A stretch of 64,000 nucleotides of DNA from Parelaphostrongylus tenuis (Eukaryota; Nematoda; Chromadorea; Rhabditida; Metastrongylidae). A program made the translations under genes and the position numbers. The DNA lies in the NCBI GenBank assembly GCA_019055375.1, contig JAHQIW010000301.1:1-64000 (forward strand), written 5' to 3'. Positions 36,201 to 48,300 of the stretch are shown here, one piece after another. Under the pieces are notes generated by a model, which was not told where the DNA came from, ran no database searches, and was given only the letters and a program-made list of their open reading frames with translations. The number at the start of each line of letters is the position of its first letter. Within the stretch, counting starts at the first letter, position 1.

Positions 36201-36275
36201 AACTGCGAAAGACTCCTTGGACAGATGACCGCTGAGCATTTTGAGCGTGATGTCTTGAGAAGAAGGATTGATTAG
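30277..36275 (+). CDS. SAYSD1: SAYSvFN-domain membrane protein (SAYSD1 type), 4 exons
   Basis: Exons: 30277-30378 (tentative), 33563-33774, 35194-35275, 36174-36275, total 165 codons plus stop, close to the 183-residue human protein. The last exon opens with MSAYSVFNPNCERLLGQMTA and ends EHFERDVLRRRID-stop, the diagnostic SAYSvFN domain. Before it, residues about 88-128 form a long hydrophobic, hairpin-like membrane stretch split by the intron at 33775, with phases matching (TG plus G gives W). The family is an ER membrane protein linked to UFMylated, translocon-bound ribosomes. The first exon begins like the family (charged N terminus, MRKTAEKLMAYRRS) and has phase 0 into 33563, but its donor (GTGGGA) is ordinary and 3.2 kb of repeats lies between. 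If it is wrong, the start is the ATG at 33584, preceded by an acceptor (CTTTTAG) suited to trans-splicing. The last three exons are firm. Confidence 0.82.
30495..30575 (+). repeat. isolated tRNA-like unit
   Basis: CCGATGGTGCAGTGGTTAGC (A-box region) and GGGTTCAGCTCTCGC (near B box) at tRNA spacing. No intact acceptor stem, so a SINE or P head rather than a tRNA gene. Confidence 0.5.
30765..31210. mobile_element. P element, second tRNA-like subtype
   Basis: Arms end in CTAAGAGAATTGCGTGGTG. The right arm holds the best preserved unit (31096-31167): GGTGGTGTAGTGGTAGCACG with B box GGTTCGACTCCC and an acceptor stem GACCTC/GAGGTC-like. The left arm holds its mirror. Confidence 0.75.
31217..31392. 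mobile_element. M element, left half only
   Basis: Starts TTTGAGCCAACATGTCATGT and stops after the GACGACGAACAATTTACGC region, abutting a full copy. Confidence 0.7.
31385..31900. mobile_element. M element, full
   Basis: Arms start TTTGAGCCAACTTGTCATGT and end ACAAGTTGGCTTAAATAATA, centre near 31625. The right flank has GAAATTTGAGCGTGG and AGCACTCGAAATAAAGG. Confidence 0.82.
31901..32060. repeat. M element remnants
   Basis: GGTTGTACAAGAGCCC and GCTAGGCTCAAATAGTAAT are worn right-arm sequence. Confidence 0.55.
32262..32735. mobile_element. P element: palindrome with two opposed tRNA-like arms
   Basis: Arms of about 200 bp pair almost perfectly around a centre near 32470. Each arm contains a tRNA-like unit reading outward: GCGTC acceptor strand, D-arm-like region, then a T-arm-like GCGGG-TTTCAAG-CCCGC followed by GACGC. 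The arm also contains CAACCAACCGTCAACG and a CTCTTTCTACGCTAC box. The transcript of either strand could fold on itself. Confidence 0.75.
33060..33560. other. GC-rich unassigned stretch
   Basis: 33080-33240 is markedly GC-rich (GGTGGCGTCGCGCCCTCGC) compared with its surroundings. No frame or RNA recognised. Confidence 0.4.
33832..34116 (+). mobile_element. S1 SINE in SAYSD1-type gene intron
   Basis: Head with GTGTGGCCCAGTGGATAGAG and B box GGTTCGATCTT, ending GAGTTTTATCC. Forms an inverted pair with the copy at 34872. Confidence 0.8.
34872..35142 (-). mobile_element. S1 SINE, inverted, same intron
   Basis: Reverse copy from the tail side (GCGTTGATCATTCCTTAAGAG) to the head, ending 50 bases before exon 35194. 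Confidence 0.78.
35408..35690 (+). mobile_element. S1 SINE in last intron of SAYSD1-type gene
   Basis: CTTGTGGCGTGGTGGTTAGAG head, weak B box, tail CTTCATCC. Confidence 0.78.
35836..36112 (-). mobile_element. S1 SINE, inverted, last intron
   Basis: Reverse copy with recognisable body (CTTTACGTTGACCCTCAGTG) and head; ends 61 bases before the SAYSvFN exon. Confidence 0.75.
36174..36275 (+). CDS. SAYSD1: SAYSvFN domain exon (terminal)
   Basis: Starts after a TTCTAG acceptor, in phase 0 with the exon ending at 35275, and codes 33 residues to a TAG stop. SAYSVFNPNCE is the conserved core of the domain. It was overlooked as a standalone frame because it is short. Confidence 0.88.
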   Translation: MSAYSVFNPNCERLLGQMTAEHFERDVLRRRID

Positions 36276-37699
36276 TACCATTTGCTCTCCAAAAAGATTG
36301 TATCAAGGATTGAATGAATGTATGAGGGAAACAAGGTGTGTTTTTTCTATGAAAATTTTTCCAAGTAATATTTTTTTTGAAAAGTACCAGTTAGAAGTCA
36401 ACTGGTGATGTACTAGGTTTAACCACCAGTTTGCGAACTCATTATGAATAGACTCATTTGAGCGCTGAGCGCTGGCTCGTCTACGATCAAGTCTTTATTG
36501 TGATAGTTCAGAAAGTCATATGTTCCTTGCGCCTAGTACGGCGAGAAGCACGGATCTCAACAAGTATGTGGTGGGTTAGGCAAAATCTTGGTAGATAATT
36601 GATCGCGCCTATTTATAAGGTTGCCTTTCCCAGGTTTGAGATATCTGGGACAGTGTTTTCTTCCTTAATCGAGTTCTTCCTAGATAGTTTCTTTGTAGCT
36701 AGTACATTTGAGCAAGTGAGAACTACGCACCCGTAGAGTATACGTTACTCTTTCGCTCTTAAGACGCAAGACTCTTATGGAGGCTCGATTTTCCAAGGAA
36801 AGCCATGTTACTCTAGACGTTATCGGTGTTGAGAGAGATTGTCGTGTCCTGTGGGACTAAATTTCTTTAGTAAATCGTTGCCAGCCTCGGTAACGATGTT
36901 TCAAAATCTCACGTTAGCTCAGCTCAGAATTAGTACTGTTGAACAGAATTTCTAAGTGCCTTAGTTAATCTTCTCAATACCTTCTTTCGTAAAACGTCGG
37001 CATTATAAGCTGACACTACGTTGTTACAAATCATTTTGTAACCAACGTTTGGCGGTAAACGTCATCTTTGTCAGAGCCGTCGTAATTCGAACGAATCAAG
37101 TGTACCAAGCAGTCGATCATTTTCTACTTAAAACCTTCCCAGTCGTTGTACCGAGCCGAATTAAATGAAGCGATGTACTGTGCGATTCTGGCGACCTTAT
37201 ATAAGTTTGTCAGTCAAGCAGCCCACGAACTAAGGGTTTTCAAGATGTGTTTACAAGAAAGCGCGACAAGTGTTTGAAATAGTAACCTCGAGTGAATAAG
37301 GAGAAGGTAGCGCAGGTAGAGTCCGAGACACGTCGTTTCGCTTTTCAAAGCATAGGCAGAATATGAATTATCTCAGGATGTTCGCCGGTCATTGCTGAAT
37401 TTGTAGATTAATCTGGTATTCAGTCGTATTTGAAAGATTTCTGGAGTTAGGCGTTGAGCTATTTAGGTACAACAGGTGGTAGAGATGGTTTTTTTAAACG
37501 AGTAGCGTGTTCGTGCAGACCACGAAGGAATTATAGTAAGACTAGTTTCTAAATCACTGAGTTATCGTTTTATCGTAGTTCCCCTCGTGTTCTTTTAGTC
37601 ATGAGAATTTCTAAGACGAAGAGGGTTTTATCAAAGCGGATTTCCGGTAGCAGTTTTTGTTATCACGCTTATTTTTGATACAAAACTTTATACCTACAA
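36276..37699. other. nothing recognised
   Basis: No long frame, no repeat family match seen between the SAYSD1-type gene and the broken coding region at 37700. Confidence 0.4.
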
Positions 37700-37985
37700 A
37701 TGGAAGGCGTGCTTAATCGGTGGAGGAATTTCGTTCGCGGTTCTTTCGTAAGAGCCCAGCAGCGGAGTGCTCTACTCGACCTTTACGAACCGAACGAGCA
37801 TCTCAAGGAAACCATATGTAGTCCTATCTTTCTGTCAAACCCAATGTAATAGAACGTTTTATGGACGCCGTTCAGATATTCTTGGAAATGCCTTAAGAAC
37901 CGGCTTTTTACCATCTTGTCTCTATAAATCAAGAAAAGCTCTTATGATTCAGCTAATTCGATGCCTACGTGTGGCTCGTTTAGTC
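37700..37985 (+). pseudogene. coding-like region broken by frameshifts, unidentified
   Basis: From ATG 37700 the frame reads MEGVLNRWRNFVRGSFVRAQ and on through LLDLYEPNEHLKETICSPIF to a stop at 37847. Natural-looking protein then continues in a second frame (NVIERFMDAVQIFLE) and a third (CLYKSRKALMIQLIRCLRVA). Either a decayed gene or a real exon with sequence indels; a GTAAGA inside the first part could instead be a donor. Confidence 0.3.
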
Positions 37986-38250
37986 ACGAAGCTCTTCTTA
38001 TGATTTTAGTTCACTGTCTCCTTTTCTACGAGATGTGATATCCCTGAAAATGAGAAAACTGACTTTACTTCTATGTTTGGTTTTTCTTGAGCACCGTCAC
38101 TCATTGTTGCCATTTCACGTCCCACATCTACCCGTTGCACCAGCTCTTTCGTTATTTTTGATTTTTTCACCATATTATCCTTGTGCTCTGCTCTTTACAG
38201 TCTCCATTTGATCTGTGGAATAATATAGTATATATTCAATACAATATCCT

Positions 38251-38937
38251 GTCACCTGTCGTCCCGCTGATCGTCGAGTGACTCGAGCGGGTACCAGCAA
38301 CTCTTCCATTTTTCCCTATCGCGTGCAAGAGTAGCCCAGTGGGTCCTCCTCGCTCTAGGAATTCGCTGAGCATCATATCTTTCTTCTATCGCTTTCGTGA
38401 AGAAATCGGACCAACGGGTCAGTGGTCTTCCTGTAGAGCGCTTGACGTCCCGAGGAATCCAGTCGGTAACGGCTCTCGTCCATCGGTTGTCGTTGAAGCG
38501 CATCACGTGTCCGGCCCACCTTATTTTCGATAGCCTGGCGTGTAGAACGGCGTCTCTGAGTTTTCGATCGTTGACGTAGGTCGGAAGTTCGGATCCTTTG
38601 TCTCATTTGCGAGATACGGGATACTCCTAGCATCGACCTTTCGACTGCGTCGTTCGATAACGGCAAGTGATCTTTCATCCTGCTTACGTAGCGACCAGGT
38701 TTCTGCTGCATACGTCAGGGCAGGGATAATTGTCGAGTCGAAAAGGTGGGCACGGAGTCGGATGTTCTTTGTCCTCTGCACTACATCTTCAATGCTCTCA
38801 AACGTTCCCCAAGCCGCTCGTTTCCTCCTGCTCAACTCTGGAGCTAGGTCGTTCATCATGTTGATTTCAACACTTAGATAGACGTAGCTGGAGCATTCGT
38901 AGATTGTCGTTCCGTTGAGCGTGAATGAGGGCATTAG
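38251..38937 (-). mobile_element. RTE fragment, minus strand, 3' third
   Basis: Codes the C-terminal part ([37 protein letters not shown]) with one or two frameshifts, ending at the common 3' end next to a GGTGACA tail. The 5' break at about 38938 is followed by a TA-rich simple repeat. Confidence 0.85.
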
Positions 38938-38964
38938 AAACCCATCCGTTTACATTCTATAGAA

Positions 38965-39020
38965 ATATATATATCATATATATATATATATATAATATTA
39001 TATATACTATATATAGAATG
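38965..39020. repeat. TA microsatellite
   Basis: Imperfect TA repeats at the 5' break of the RTE fragment at 38251. Confidence 0.85.
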
Positions 39021-39304
39021 TCCTAATATAAAATGTTTTAGGTGGTCTGGTCCAGCTCGGTTGTTTGATATTCGATGTCTCACTTGCTAAACGCTATATT
39101 TTACACGGGAAAAATCACCAAATCAGTTCTCTTTCAACGTCATTTGTTTCCTGTGATATTATAAATAGTCTAAATTTTCCTTCTTTTGTTTTTGATGTGT
39201 GGGTTGAAGGCCCGATGAGTGCATACATCTCTTCGTCGCCGTAGTGTTTGTATTGTATAGTTTGCTTTATATCAGTGGTTCAATTACCCAATTTTGAGGT
39301 ATGA

Positions 39305-39346
39305 ATGGAGTCTCACGGTTTACTACTCAATGAAGAGGCTCTAAAG
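39305..39346 (+). CDS. HEATR5B: HEATR5B exon 1 (start codon)
   Basis: The ATG at 39305 opens a 14-codon exon ([14 protein letters not shown]) that ends at a GT donor. It aligns with the start of animal HEATR5B, where LLLNEEAL is conserved, which decides the start. An ATG four bases upstream is out of frame. A possible trans-splice acceptor (ATATCAG) lies about 35 bases upstream; that is inference. Confidence 0.85.
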
Positions 39347-42300
39347 GTATGTTGAATGATTTCCACTCAGTAGTATTATACATCGCATTCTTTATGTTTG
39401 ACTTTTTCAGGGAGCAAGAATTTTAGACTTTTTTTTACCTTATTTTTCTCGTTATTTTTACTTGTTTAATTTTTTTTCGGTATTTTCTTACGCTTTGAAT
39501 ATCACAGAATTGTCCTGATGCCAAAAAACCTGTATTCGTCTATGAATGGTTGCGTTACCTGGACAGAATTCTGCCCGTCACTCAGAAGGTAAATTTTCGA
39601 GTCATTAGCCCATTGAATTAAGTCTTATCTCTGTTAGTTCCAGGCAGATTTGAGAGCAATACAACCACAGTTAGTTCAGCAATTGGTATCCCGATTGACT
39701 TCAGTTAATGGGCCGCCAATCCGCCATCTTTTGGCTAGGTGATACTTTAGTTTGTCTAAGTATTTCCGTCCTAATCGCATATTTCCAGGTGTTTGGCTCG
39801 AGTTTATTTAATCGGTGAAAGTTCGACGTTCGGCGATACATTGAATCTATGCAATGACACTTTAAAAATCAAGGATGATTCTCCTAGCCAGCTTCCAGTG
39901 AAACTGTGAGTTTTCAGATCTATTTGTATGATTTGGTTAGGTAATTTTTCTCCTCAGCTCAGATATTCGGCAGTAATGCGTGGTTATTAATAAGCAGTAC
40001 TAGTATCTTCTATCCATAAGTAGTGAGACTGCAGCCTGAAATTTTGGTGGTTAACCCTTTCGGTACTTAATTTTTCGTCCGTCACGCGACAAGGTCGCCG
40101 CGCACGCGGGAGTGCTTTATTATCAGTGTTTTGGATTCGTGATGATTTGGACTTGTATCGTCACTGAAAGGGTTTTGTTATAAGTATAAGATAGAATATC
40201 ACTGAAGAGACTTCAACATGGCTTTCAGTGGTGGGAACAGCACCAGTACGCCCAAAACCCTGCATTTTACAATAGGTAAACCGGATGCTTGCAAATAGGT
40301 CGAATCTGAAAGCAAGCGGCGACACGTTGGTATTTTTTCACTGAATTTATCCTTACCGGGATCTCCCCAGCGATATTCTTTTTTTTTTTTAATCACAATA
40401 AGGCTCCTTATTACCCGAATTTTCTTGTACAAGTACCAATTTATCATCGGGGTACGCACTCATACGAAGCATCTGGTGCACTAAGTGCTACGAAAACAAC
40501 TCACAGGGTATGCAAAGGGTTAATTTTTAGTTAGGCGGTGTAATTAATATTCATACACTTTGCCTTTTGATTTAGAGCAGCACTGGCTTGTATAGCTTCA
40601 TTTTATGAAACTATGGGAAGATGTGGTTCAAATTTTGTCGACACCTTCCCTATAATGGTGAAATGGCTGAAAGTCGCTGAGGTTTGTATATATCATGGAT
40701 TTTGTGGAGCCTTTTTTTTTCCGAATTCTTTAGTTACTATCTGTGTTGATGTGTGTTTTTTTTTATGTCTTCGTACATCACGATTGGGTACTTTTCCGTT
40801 GTCTCAGCATTCTTGAGCTCTCTGGAGATGGGAAAAAATTCAGCTCTCTCAGGTTTTTAGTAATCATTTGATAGCTTGGATTCAATCGTTTCCGAAACTG
40901 AACTTTGTTTATGGAAGGGCTTTCTTCTTGTGCTGAAGCAGCGGATATGAAAGTGTATTTCACATTTGATGCTCATTTTTTTGCGCGGCTACAGTTTGTG
41001 GGTGGTTTTTCCAACAGACTTTAGTAGTCATTTGGTAGCACAAATTTTCGTAATTATGAGGCTAAGTTTGGTTTTTTGAAAAGGTCTTTATAGAGTGCTG
41101 AAAGAGTGAAGAGACGATAACGTATCGCACTCCTAGGCTCAGGCTTAGGCTTCATAGTGGGCTTCTTTGGCATCATAGACGAAAAATTCAAAAGCCTAAG
41201 AAGTTCTCAGAACGATAGAGAAAAGTCCCTCCTACAACCCAGTACGGAAATCTAGAAACTTTTGCAAATTGGAGAGAAAATTTCCAAGTAAATAGCGATG
41301 ATCGCGTTCTTCCGAGGCGGCTTTCTGGCTGCGCGCAGTGCGATTCGAGATATGCGATAATGCTTGACAAATGTGAAACTGAATTCTATCCTGGTTTTTA
41401 TGCGCATTGCGAAGGGTTTCATACGAAACAGGAGCGCTTTAAATGTCGTCATACTCTTACTAACAAATGTCTTCTAGAAGTTTTAACAAGAGCGGAAAAA
41501 GCTTTGTCTCTAAAGAGCTGAGAAATGAATAGGAATAACGGAATTGTACCCGCAATTCTTATGAGAACTTGTTGACGTGTTTTTCAAGTTTTAGTCTCAA
41601 GGCCGTGCTGAAATTCTTCTGACGTTGTCAAGTATGGTTATGGGACTTGGTGCTGGTGCGGTTGCCTTTCATAAAGATGTCTACAAAGCGGCGAAAGCTC
41701 ATCTGGCTGATCGGGTAATGGCGGTTCGTGCGGCTGCAGTGCAGGTTAGTCACAAATGACAAATTCTGCTCCAAAGAGGGCATTTCCAACTTCTATCGAG
41801 AGTTTTTTTTTCATTATTTTATCGTTCTCATAGTAGTGGTATGATGTTGTGATCAAATATCCAAGGATGTATACCTTCATCTCGAATGTTTTGTCAAGAG
41901 CACGCTCAAATTTCAATAGATCCTTTCATTATTATTTGAGCCAAGTTGTCATGCGGTCTGGTAAAGGCTCTTGCACAGCCCGATACACGTGTTTCGTCCT
42001 TACAGACTCGTCAGTCGGGCAGAACCCGTCGTCTTTCGATCTTTTTATATTCAGTTTTCTCGGAAGCCCTACTCTCTTTACAGAGAGTTATCAAAGACGG
42101 ACGTTTTACACTCTGTGTCAAGTGAAATTATGAAAAAAAGACTATAAAAAGATCGAAAGACGACGGGTTCTGCCCGACTGACGAGTCTGTAAGGACGAAA
42201 TACGTGTACCGGGCTGTATAAGTGCCCTTACCAGACCACATGACAAGTTGGCTCAAATAATAATGAAAGTGATTCAAGAATGCTTACTGATACGGAAAGC

Positions 42301-45300
42301 TTTCAACGAGAGGGGAGATGAACTCATGTTTCACCCACACGAGAGGCGCATATTACCTCACCATTGAGACGCCGCTCTGCTAGATTCAATTTTGAGAATA
42401 TTTTTGTGGATTGCAGATTTCCAATAGCTGTGAGCTTAACTGGGTTTAATACCCATATGTGCTTACCAGAGTGGACCCGTTAGCAGCCGATTGCCAAAAA
42501 GTTCGATGCTCCTTATTGAAGAAGGGTTGGTAACAGAGCAACGGCCCGGTGGTTTAATGGTAGCACGCGCTTTTGGCAGGGGTGAAAACACTGAATCAAT
42601 TCCCATCTGGGGTTAGAATTTTGCATATTGCCCAGCATCCTTGGACTTTAAGCTTCGTCTTCATTGGTATCGTAACATATTATGCAGATGTTTCAGTGTG
42701 TAACTGCGTTAGTGCCAGTCTATTCTCCACTCTTCTCTACTGAATTGGAGGCAGTGATGATAACCCTATGCACCAAGGCGCTTGAAGGATCGAATTACGA
42801 GACACGACTGGCTGTTTCTCGGTTGTTAGGTGTTCTTCTTTCGACTGCGCTCCATCCACCAGCGTCACTCGTTTGTGAGTTTTGCTTAGTTCTTTGATCG
42901 CTCAAATCCTGCTTTTTAGTTGAACCCTATGATTCTATATCACTTTGAGAAACGTCGGCCTCGTTAGTCACTTAGTATTGGATTTTCTTTTTAATCATTG
43001 GAGCGTGTGTAAGGAAAGAAAATGCCTCAGAAATCACCTATCGGTTCTTAGTTGCCTCTATACACTGTTTATGTGATTGACTCAAAGGTAAAGCTCTGGA
43101 TGTTAGTTAATCCTTGAGGGATGCGCTAAGCATTCGACTTCATTAAGCATAGTCAGAGGTGATTCAATTCACATCTGGCTTTTACAACAACTCGGGGCGA
43201 CCCGTCGATCTGTGAATTCAGTACTGCTACCTCCCAGACAAGTCTGGTACCAATCTAGCCACTCCGGAGAAAATGAAGACCTGGTGATTCTTAGGGGCGA
43301 GATCGAACTATAGACCTCGTGTCTGTCGCAGGGCATCTTTAGGTAGTGCACCATTTAGGCGCCAATTCTATGAGATTATCTTAAGAAATCGCTTGTCTCT
43401 TAGTCATCGCTTGAATAAATTCGGATCTGACATGTCATTATGATTAGATGGCTATTCCTGTTTGCATTTGCGTAGCTTCAGGAAATTTTTGTAGTGTAGT
43501 GTTGTGTATCAGTGTATGCTTTTAGTCACAAAAGGTCCCGGAACTGTGAATAGGTATGTCTGTAGCTTAGAGTACCAAATGGTGCGCAAATGTCCGACCT
43601 CTGGTGGGAGTTGAACCCGCGTTTCACCCATACTGGGGGCGTGTGCTATCACTACACGACGGAAGTCACGCGCTGTACTACCACTGTTTCTTCGATATAT
43701 CCCATCATAGCTGTCAGCAGGCGACGTTCAATGAGTTTAGTTGAGAAGGCACTATTGGCATTAATCCCACCTAAGCTGACAGCTATTCGTAACGAATAAT
43801 TTAGTAGGATTTGTTATCTCTACTGTTTTTTTTTCCCAAAACAGTGCTATGATGCCACAAAGATCATTCAGACGTATAGAGAAAGACGCAGAATTTTGTG
43901 TTATTGCTAAAAATGCAAGAATAAGTGAATACAATGTATTAGGTGCTTCAAAGTGAACAAATTGAATGCAAAGAGTTCTCTTTTGACAGTTTTGTGCATC
44001 AATTTCCAGTTTTTTTTTCGTCTAGTTTTTGTTTGTTATTGGAATTCGCAGCCGAATAGTACATTAGTTCTCGTGAAAAGCCAGTAGTGCTATGAAGAAT
44101 TTGAAACAGGAATTCGAAAAGTTTTCAAAACGGATTCTGCGTTGGTGAGGAGCTTTACGATCTCAAAGACCCAGTTGTTAGTTTTTTCACAGTGATGATT
44201 CTCGAGATATCTTTTTCACATAGCATCAGTTCTGTCGGAAGAAATACTCGATCATAATTGAAGCTTCGCAAAGGCTATCCATTTGATATATCAAAAGTTA
44301 TCACTATATTAGAGCGCATGTGGCGCAGTGGTTAGAGGTGCCTTGCGTCGCATACGAGGTCAGTGGTTCGATCTCGCGCTCATGGCTCACCAAGCCATCC
44401 ATCCCTCCGGGGTCGGTAAATTGGTACCAGACAGGTCTCAGACTTGTCTGGGAGGATAAACAGCACTGACTCGGTTCAGCGGGAGGCCACCGCGAGTCAT
44501 TGTAAAGGCCAAATGTGCATTCAATCACCTCAAACGAAGTTAAAAATTGAAGTCGAATGCATGGCGCATACCTCAGGGATTGATCAACGCCGAGAGCTTT
44601 ATCCTTTTTATCCTTTTATCACTATATTGGAACATCCATTAGTTTCCATATTTCGTGAGATGTTACGCAACACTGTGCCTATTGTATAGTGAATCGACTT
44701 TCCTTAAACTTCGGCATTACTTTTTATATCGTATTCTCTTTGTTTTATTGGTCTGTAGCACGAAGTTGGTAAAAAAAAATCTATACGGCTATCGAAATGG
44801 TATCTTCGTCTTCTTCAGAGCCGATAATTCGAGTCGATTTCCACAACGAGAATGAATCGACTCAAATTTTCGGCTTTAGAAAAGACTGAGATGTTGAAAA
44901 ACAGAATGATTTTCTCTAATCAACTTTGTGCTAGAAACTTAATCGGCAAGGAAAACTGTGACTTTCGACGAGGAATTTTCATTTAGCTACGGGAAAGTCA
45001 GCGGCAAATAATCGCGTATTAGCATTTCGTCCATTGCCGTTGGAAGATGCACTACATATGCTTGGTGCTGCATTCCTCCGAGGAGGTATAGGAGGATTTT
45101 TGAAAGGCGGATCAAACCAGAGTACCGCCACACCGGGAGGTCAAAAAGATGTCCGTGCTGGAATCGCAATGGTACGTTAGATTGGCTCTTTTTGATACTT
45201 TTCCGTTAGCTGTACACATTTCCAACCTTTTAGGTATAATACACTTTTCACTTATTTGAGTATAGTAACCATCTGTTGGCTTAAATTTCGACAATTCTGA

Positions 45301-48300
45301 CATCGTAATTTTTTCTGAAAAGGACTTTCTATTGTGATGTTTCGAAGAAGAAACAAAATGTAATCCACACTTGACGCGTTTTCGCGCTTATTTCTGTTAT
45401 CCATAAGTAATTTCTCGGTTTCATGGTGACTCCTGGGTTTTTGTATTGTAATTGTTGAGGAAACCTTGTACTATCTTTCTGTGGGCTTGGGCTCTTTGTT
45501 TACGTTTTATATTGCCGAACGAACCCGCCAATAAGCCTTTTGCGTGAGCAGACTAGGCTTATGCATGAAAAGCTTATGAACGTGTAAAGAAACTTTCGTA
45601 GTATCAGGGTGATATGTTTTACCTAGAGTTTTTTCCCAAATGGGGAATAACCCTTCCATTATAATAACGGAAACAGCGCGCGCCACATTCAAGCCGCGCT
45701 GTTCGATCAATCAAACGCGGATAGATATACCTCTCTTACACCCTAGTCCTTGAGAAATGCGCTCCGAGTGCGAAACCTAATCTTCTTTTAGCTCTTACAG
45801 CCAGTAAGAAGTTCTTTCATGGAATAAGTGTATCATTAAAATCGTCAAGATATAAGCTATCGAATGAGCATGAAAAGTCTAGGGGAAACCCCTGTCCAGC
45901 GAAGAAAGTGCCGAAACACGAGGAATGTGAAACATATTTTTTTCCTACTGATATATCTCTCTAAAACGGCCATCTCAAAAAAGTACAGCATTGGATTGGT
46001 TGATTTAAGATATTGGATGACTACAGAAACTTGAAAGAGCCGACAACACGTTGTTTTCAAAGTGATGATTATGTGCACAAATAGCGAAGAAGTTCTGATA
46101 TCTTTTTAGTGAGAGAAATAGTACTGATTTCAGGGATATGTTGAACTCATGCGAGAGATGGGCGCAGTTTGGCTTGAAAGAAATCTTTTCTTAGTGTGTA
46201 GGCATTCACTTGACCTCGCATCAAAGTGTGGTTCCCTTGCAGGAACGAAGTAAGTCCTCATTGATTTCGAAAGTTAGACTCTTTGATAATTTGCAGAAGT
46301 TCTTCTTTTCTCATTTCAAACTCTGCAAGAAATTGATGTAGAGTAATGCGCAAACTGCGTCGGGTGGACTCGACCCACATTTTTACCACTCGGGGGGGGG
46401 GGGGGGGGGGGTTGTAGCTCAAAAAGAGTGGAGTCAAAACAGCTGTTGGTAGTGGAGCGGTTCGAGCACGAGCCCACAGATACGGTGAAATGTGGGTTCG
46501 AGTTCCAACTGACACAAGTTTTGCGCATCACTGTACATCAATGGGTACACTCATAACATCATATCACCGCTAGAAGTGGTTGAATGGAAGGAAATCCTGC
46601 AAAAAAAAACTGCTTGCGACCTTTTTCCATGAAGCTGGAAATGTAGCAGAGATTTTGCTGGCTTTAATTACAGTTTTAATATCCTATCAGTGTAAGATCA
46701 CCACTTGTTGCGTTATTGGAGAAGTGGATTTGAGGAGAATGTGGACAGAAATTGGTTTCTGAATTAATTTCAACAGTGTCTCAGCAGACTTCTACTCTGG
46801 AATTTAGTATAGAGATGAAAGAGGATTTCACTTAGGACGGATAGAGTTACAGGGTTTGTCAAGGAGTGAGAGAATTCCAAATAAAAGAATATGGAACTGT
46901 GTGCAAAACATTGTCCCTCGTGCAAGGGTGAACCCACGTTTCACCCATACTAGAGGGAGGCGCGCGGCACACTACACCATCGATGTTTAGCTTCTTGCTA
47001 CCACTCTTTTGGAGTTCAACCCGCCTGAGGTCGAATTTTTGCATAGCGCTCAACATTCTCAGATGTATTATAAGAACATCATAACACTGCCTAGAAAAGT
47101 TGAAAGAAAGAATTTGGATAGGTGAGACCGTTTGATTTGAACTGTTGAACTATTTTAGTTCACCTGCTCAAGCAGCAGAAGCTGTCTTTCTTCGCAGATG
47201 TGTATCGTACATTCTTCGATCCACTGTAGGCACGATGTTGAGTGAGCAAGCACAAATCACGACTTGCAAGTACCTTGGCCAATTACTTGCTGATTATATA
47301 AATTCTTTTGGTATATTTTCTAAGTCTGCTTTTTCTCGGTTTACAAAAATGTTCAGGTTATCTGTAAGTTTTAGATTATTCCATTGAACCGTCAGTAGAA
47401 CGAGTACTAGGCACAGAAGCCTACGCTAGTGGTCAAGCTACCACCGTAGCCGCTCTTGAACTCTCAAATCTCGTTCGCCAGATCGGGACAGCGGTGACGC
47501 CATTATTTGTTGAGGCATCAGGTCTGTTTATTCCTTATTGCGCTTTTCAGTTATCAAGATTGGCTTATTGTATCATATACCGGACGAAAAAAAGATATGA
47601 TGCTCAGTGAATCCTCAAATCAGGAGGACCCATGGGGCTACTCTTGCACGCGATAGGAAAAACGGAGATGTTGCTGGTACCCGCTCGAGTCACTCGGCGA
47701 TCAACGGGATGACAGGTGATACCCTGTCGAAGAGCGCGGTGGCGCAGTGGTCAGAGGTGCTCTGCGGTGCGCACGTGCGTGATCAAGCGATGTTAGATCG
47801 TGACCCAAACTCTTTAAGCTTACCGTCCCTCCGTAATCGAGGAATTGGTACCAGACTTGTCTGGGAGGATAGCAGCTCTGACTTGATAAGCCAATGTCCT
47901 GATGAATTCATGGAATGTTTGACGGTGACACCGTGAATAATGTCTACGTCATGGTGTCATCTGATAACCTTGAAACTTCGATTGTTAGATTCTCACATTT
48001 TTTCTGAAACAACTCTTCCAGGTATCATGGAACCTGTGTTTGCATGTCTTCTTCATCCGATTTTATCCGCTCGGACAGCCATTGCATGGTGTTTGAGATG
48101 CATAACTATGGCCGTCCCAAGTCAACTTACACCACTGATTGATCGGTGCCTTAGCAGGTAGGAAAGAAGGAAGAGGCTTTCTTTCAAAACTTGGGATTAT
48201 CGAAAGTGCCGGTTTTTCTGGTGGCACAGCATTTCAATTAAAATGTTAAAGAGCAGGTTTAGGTCAAAGATAGAGAAAAGAGTGTATAAAGATTTTTGAG

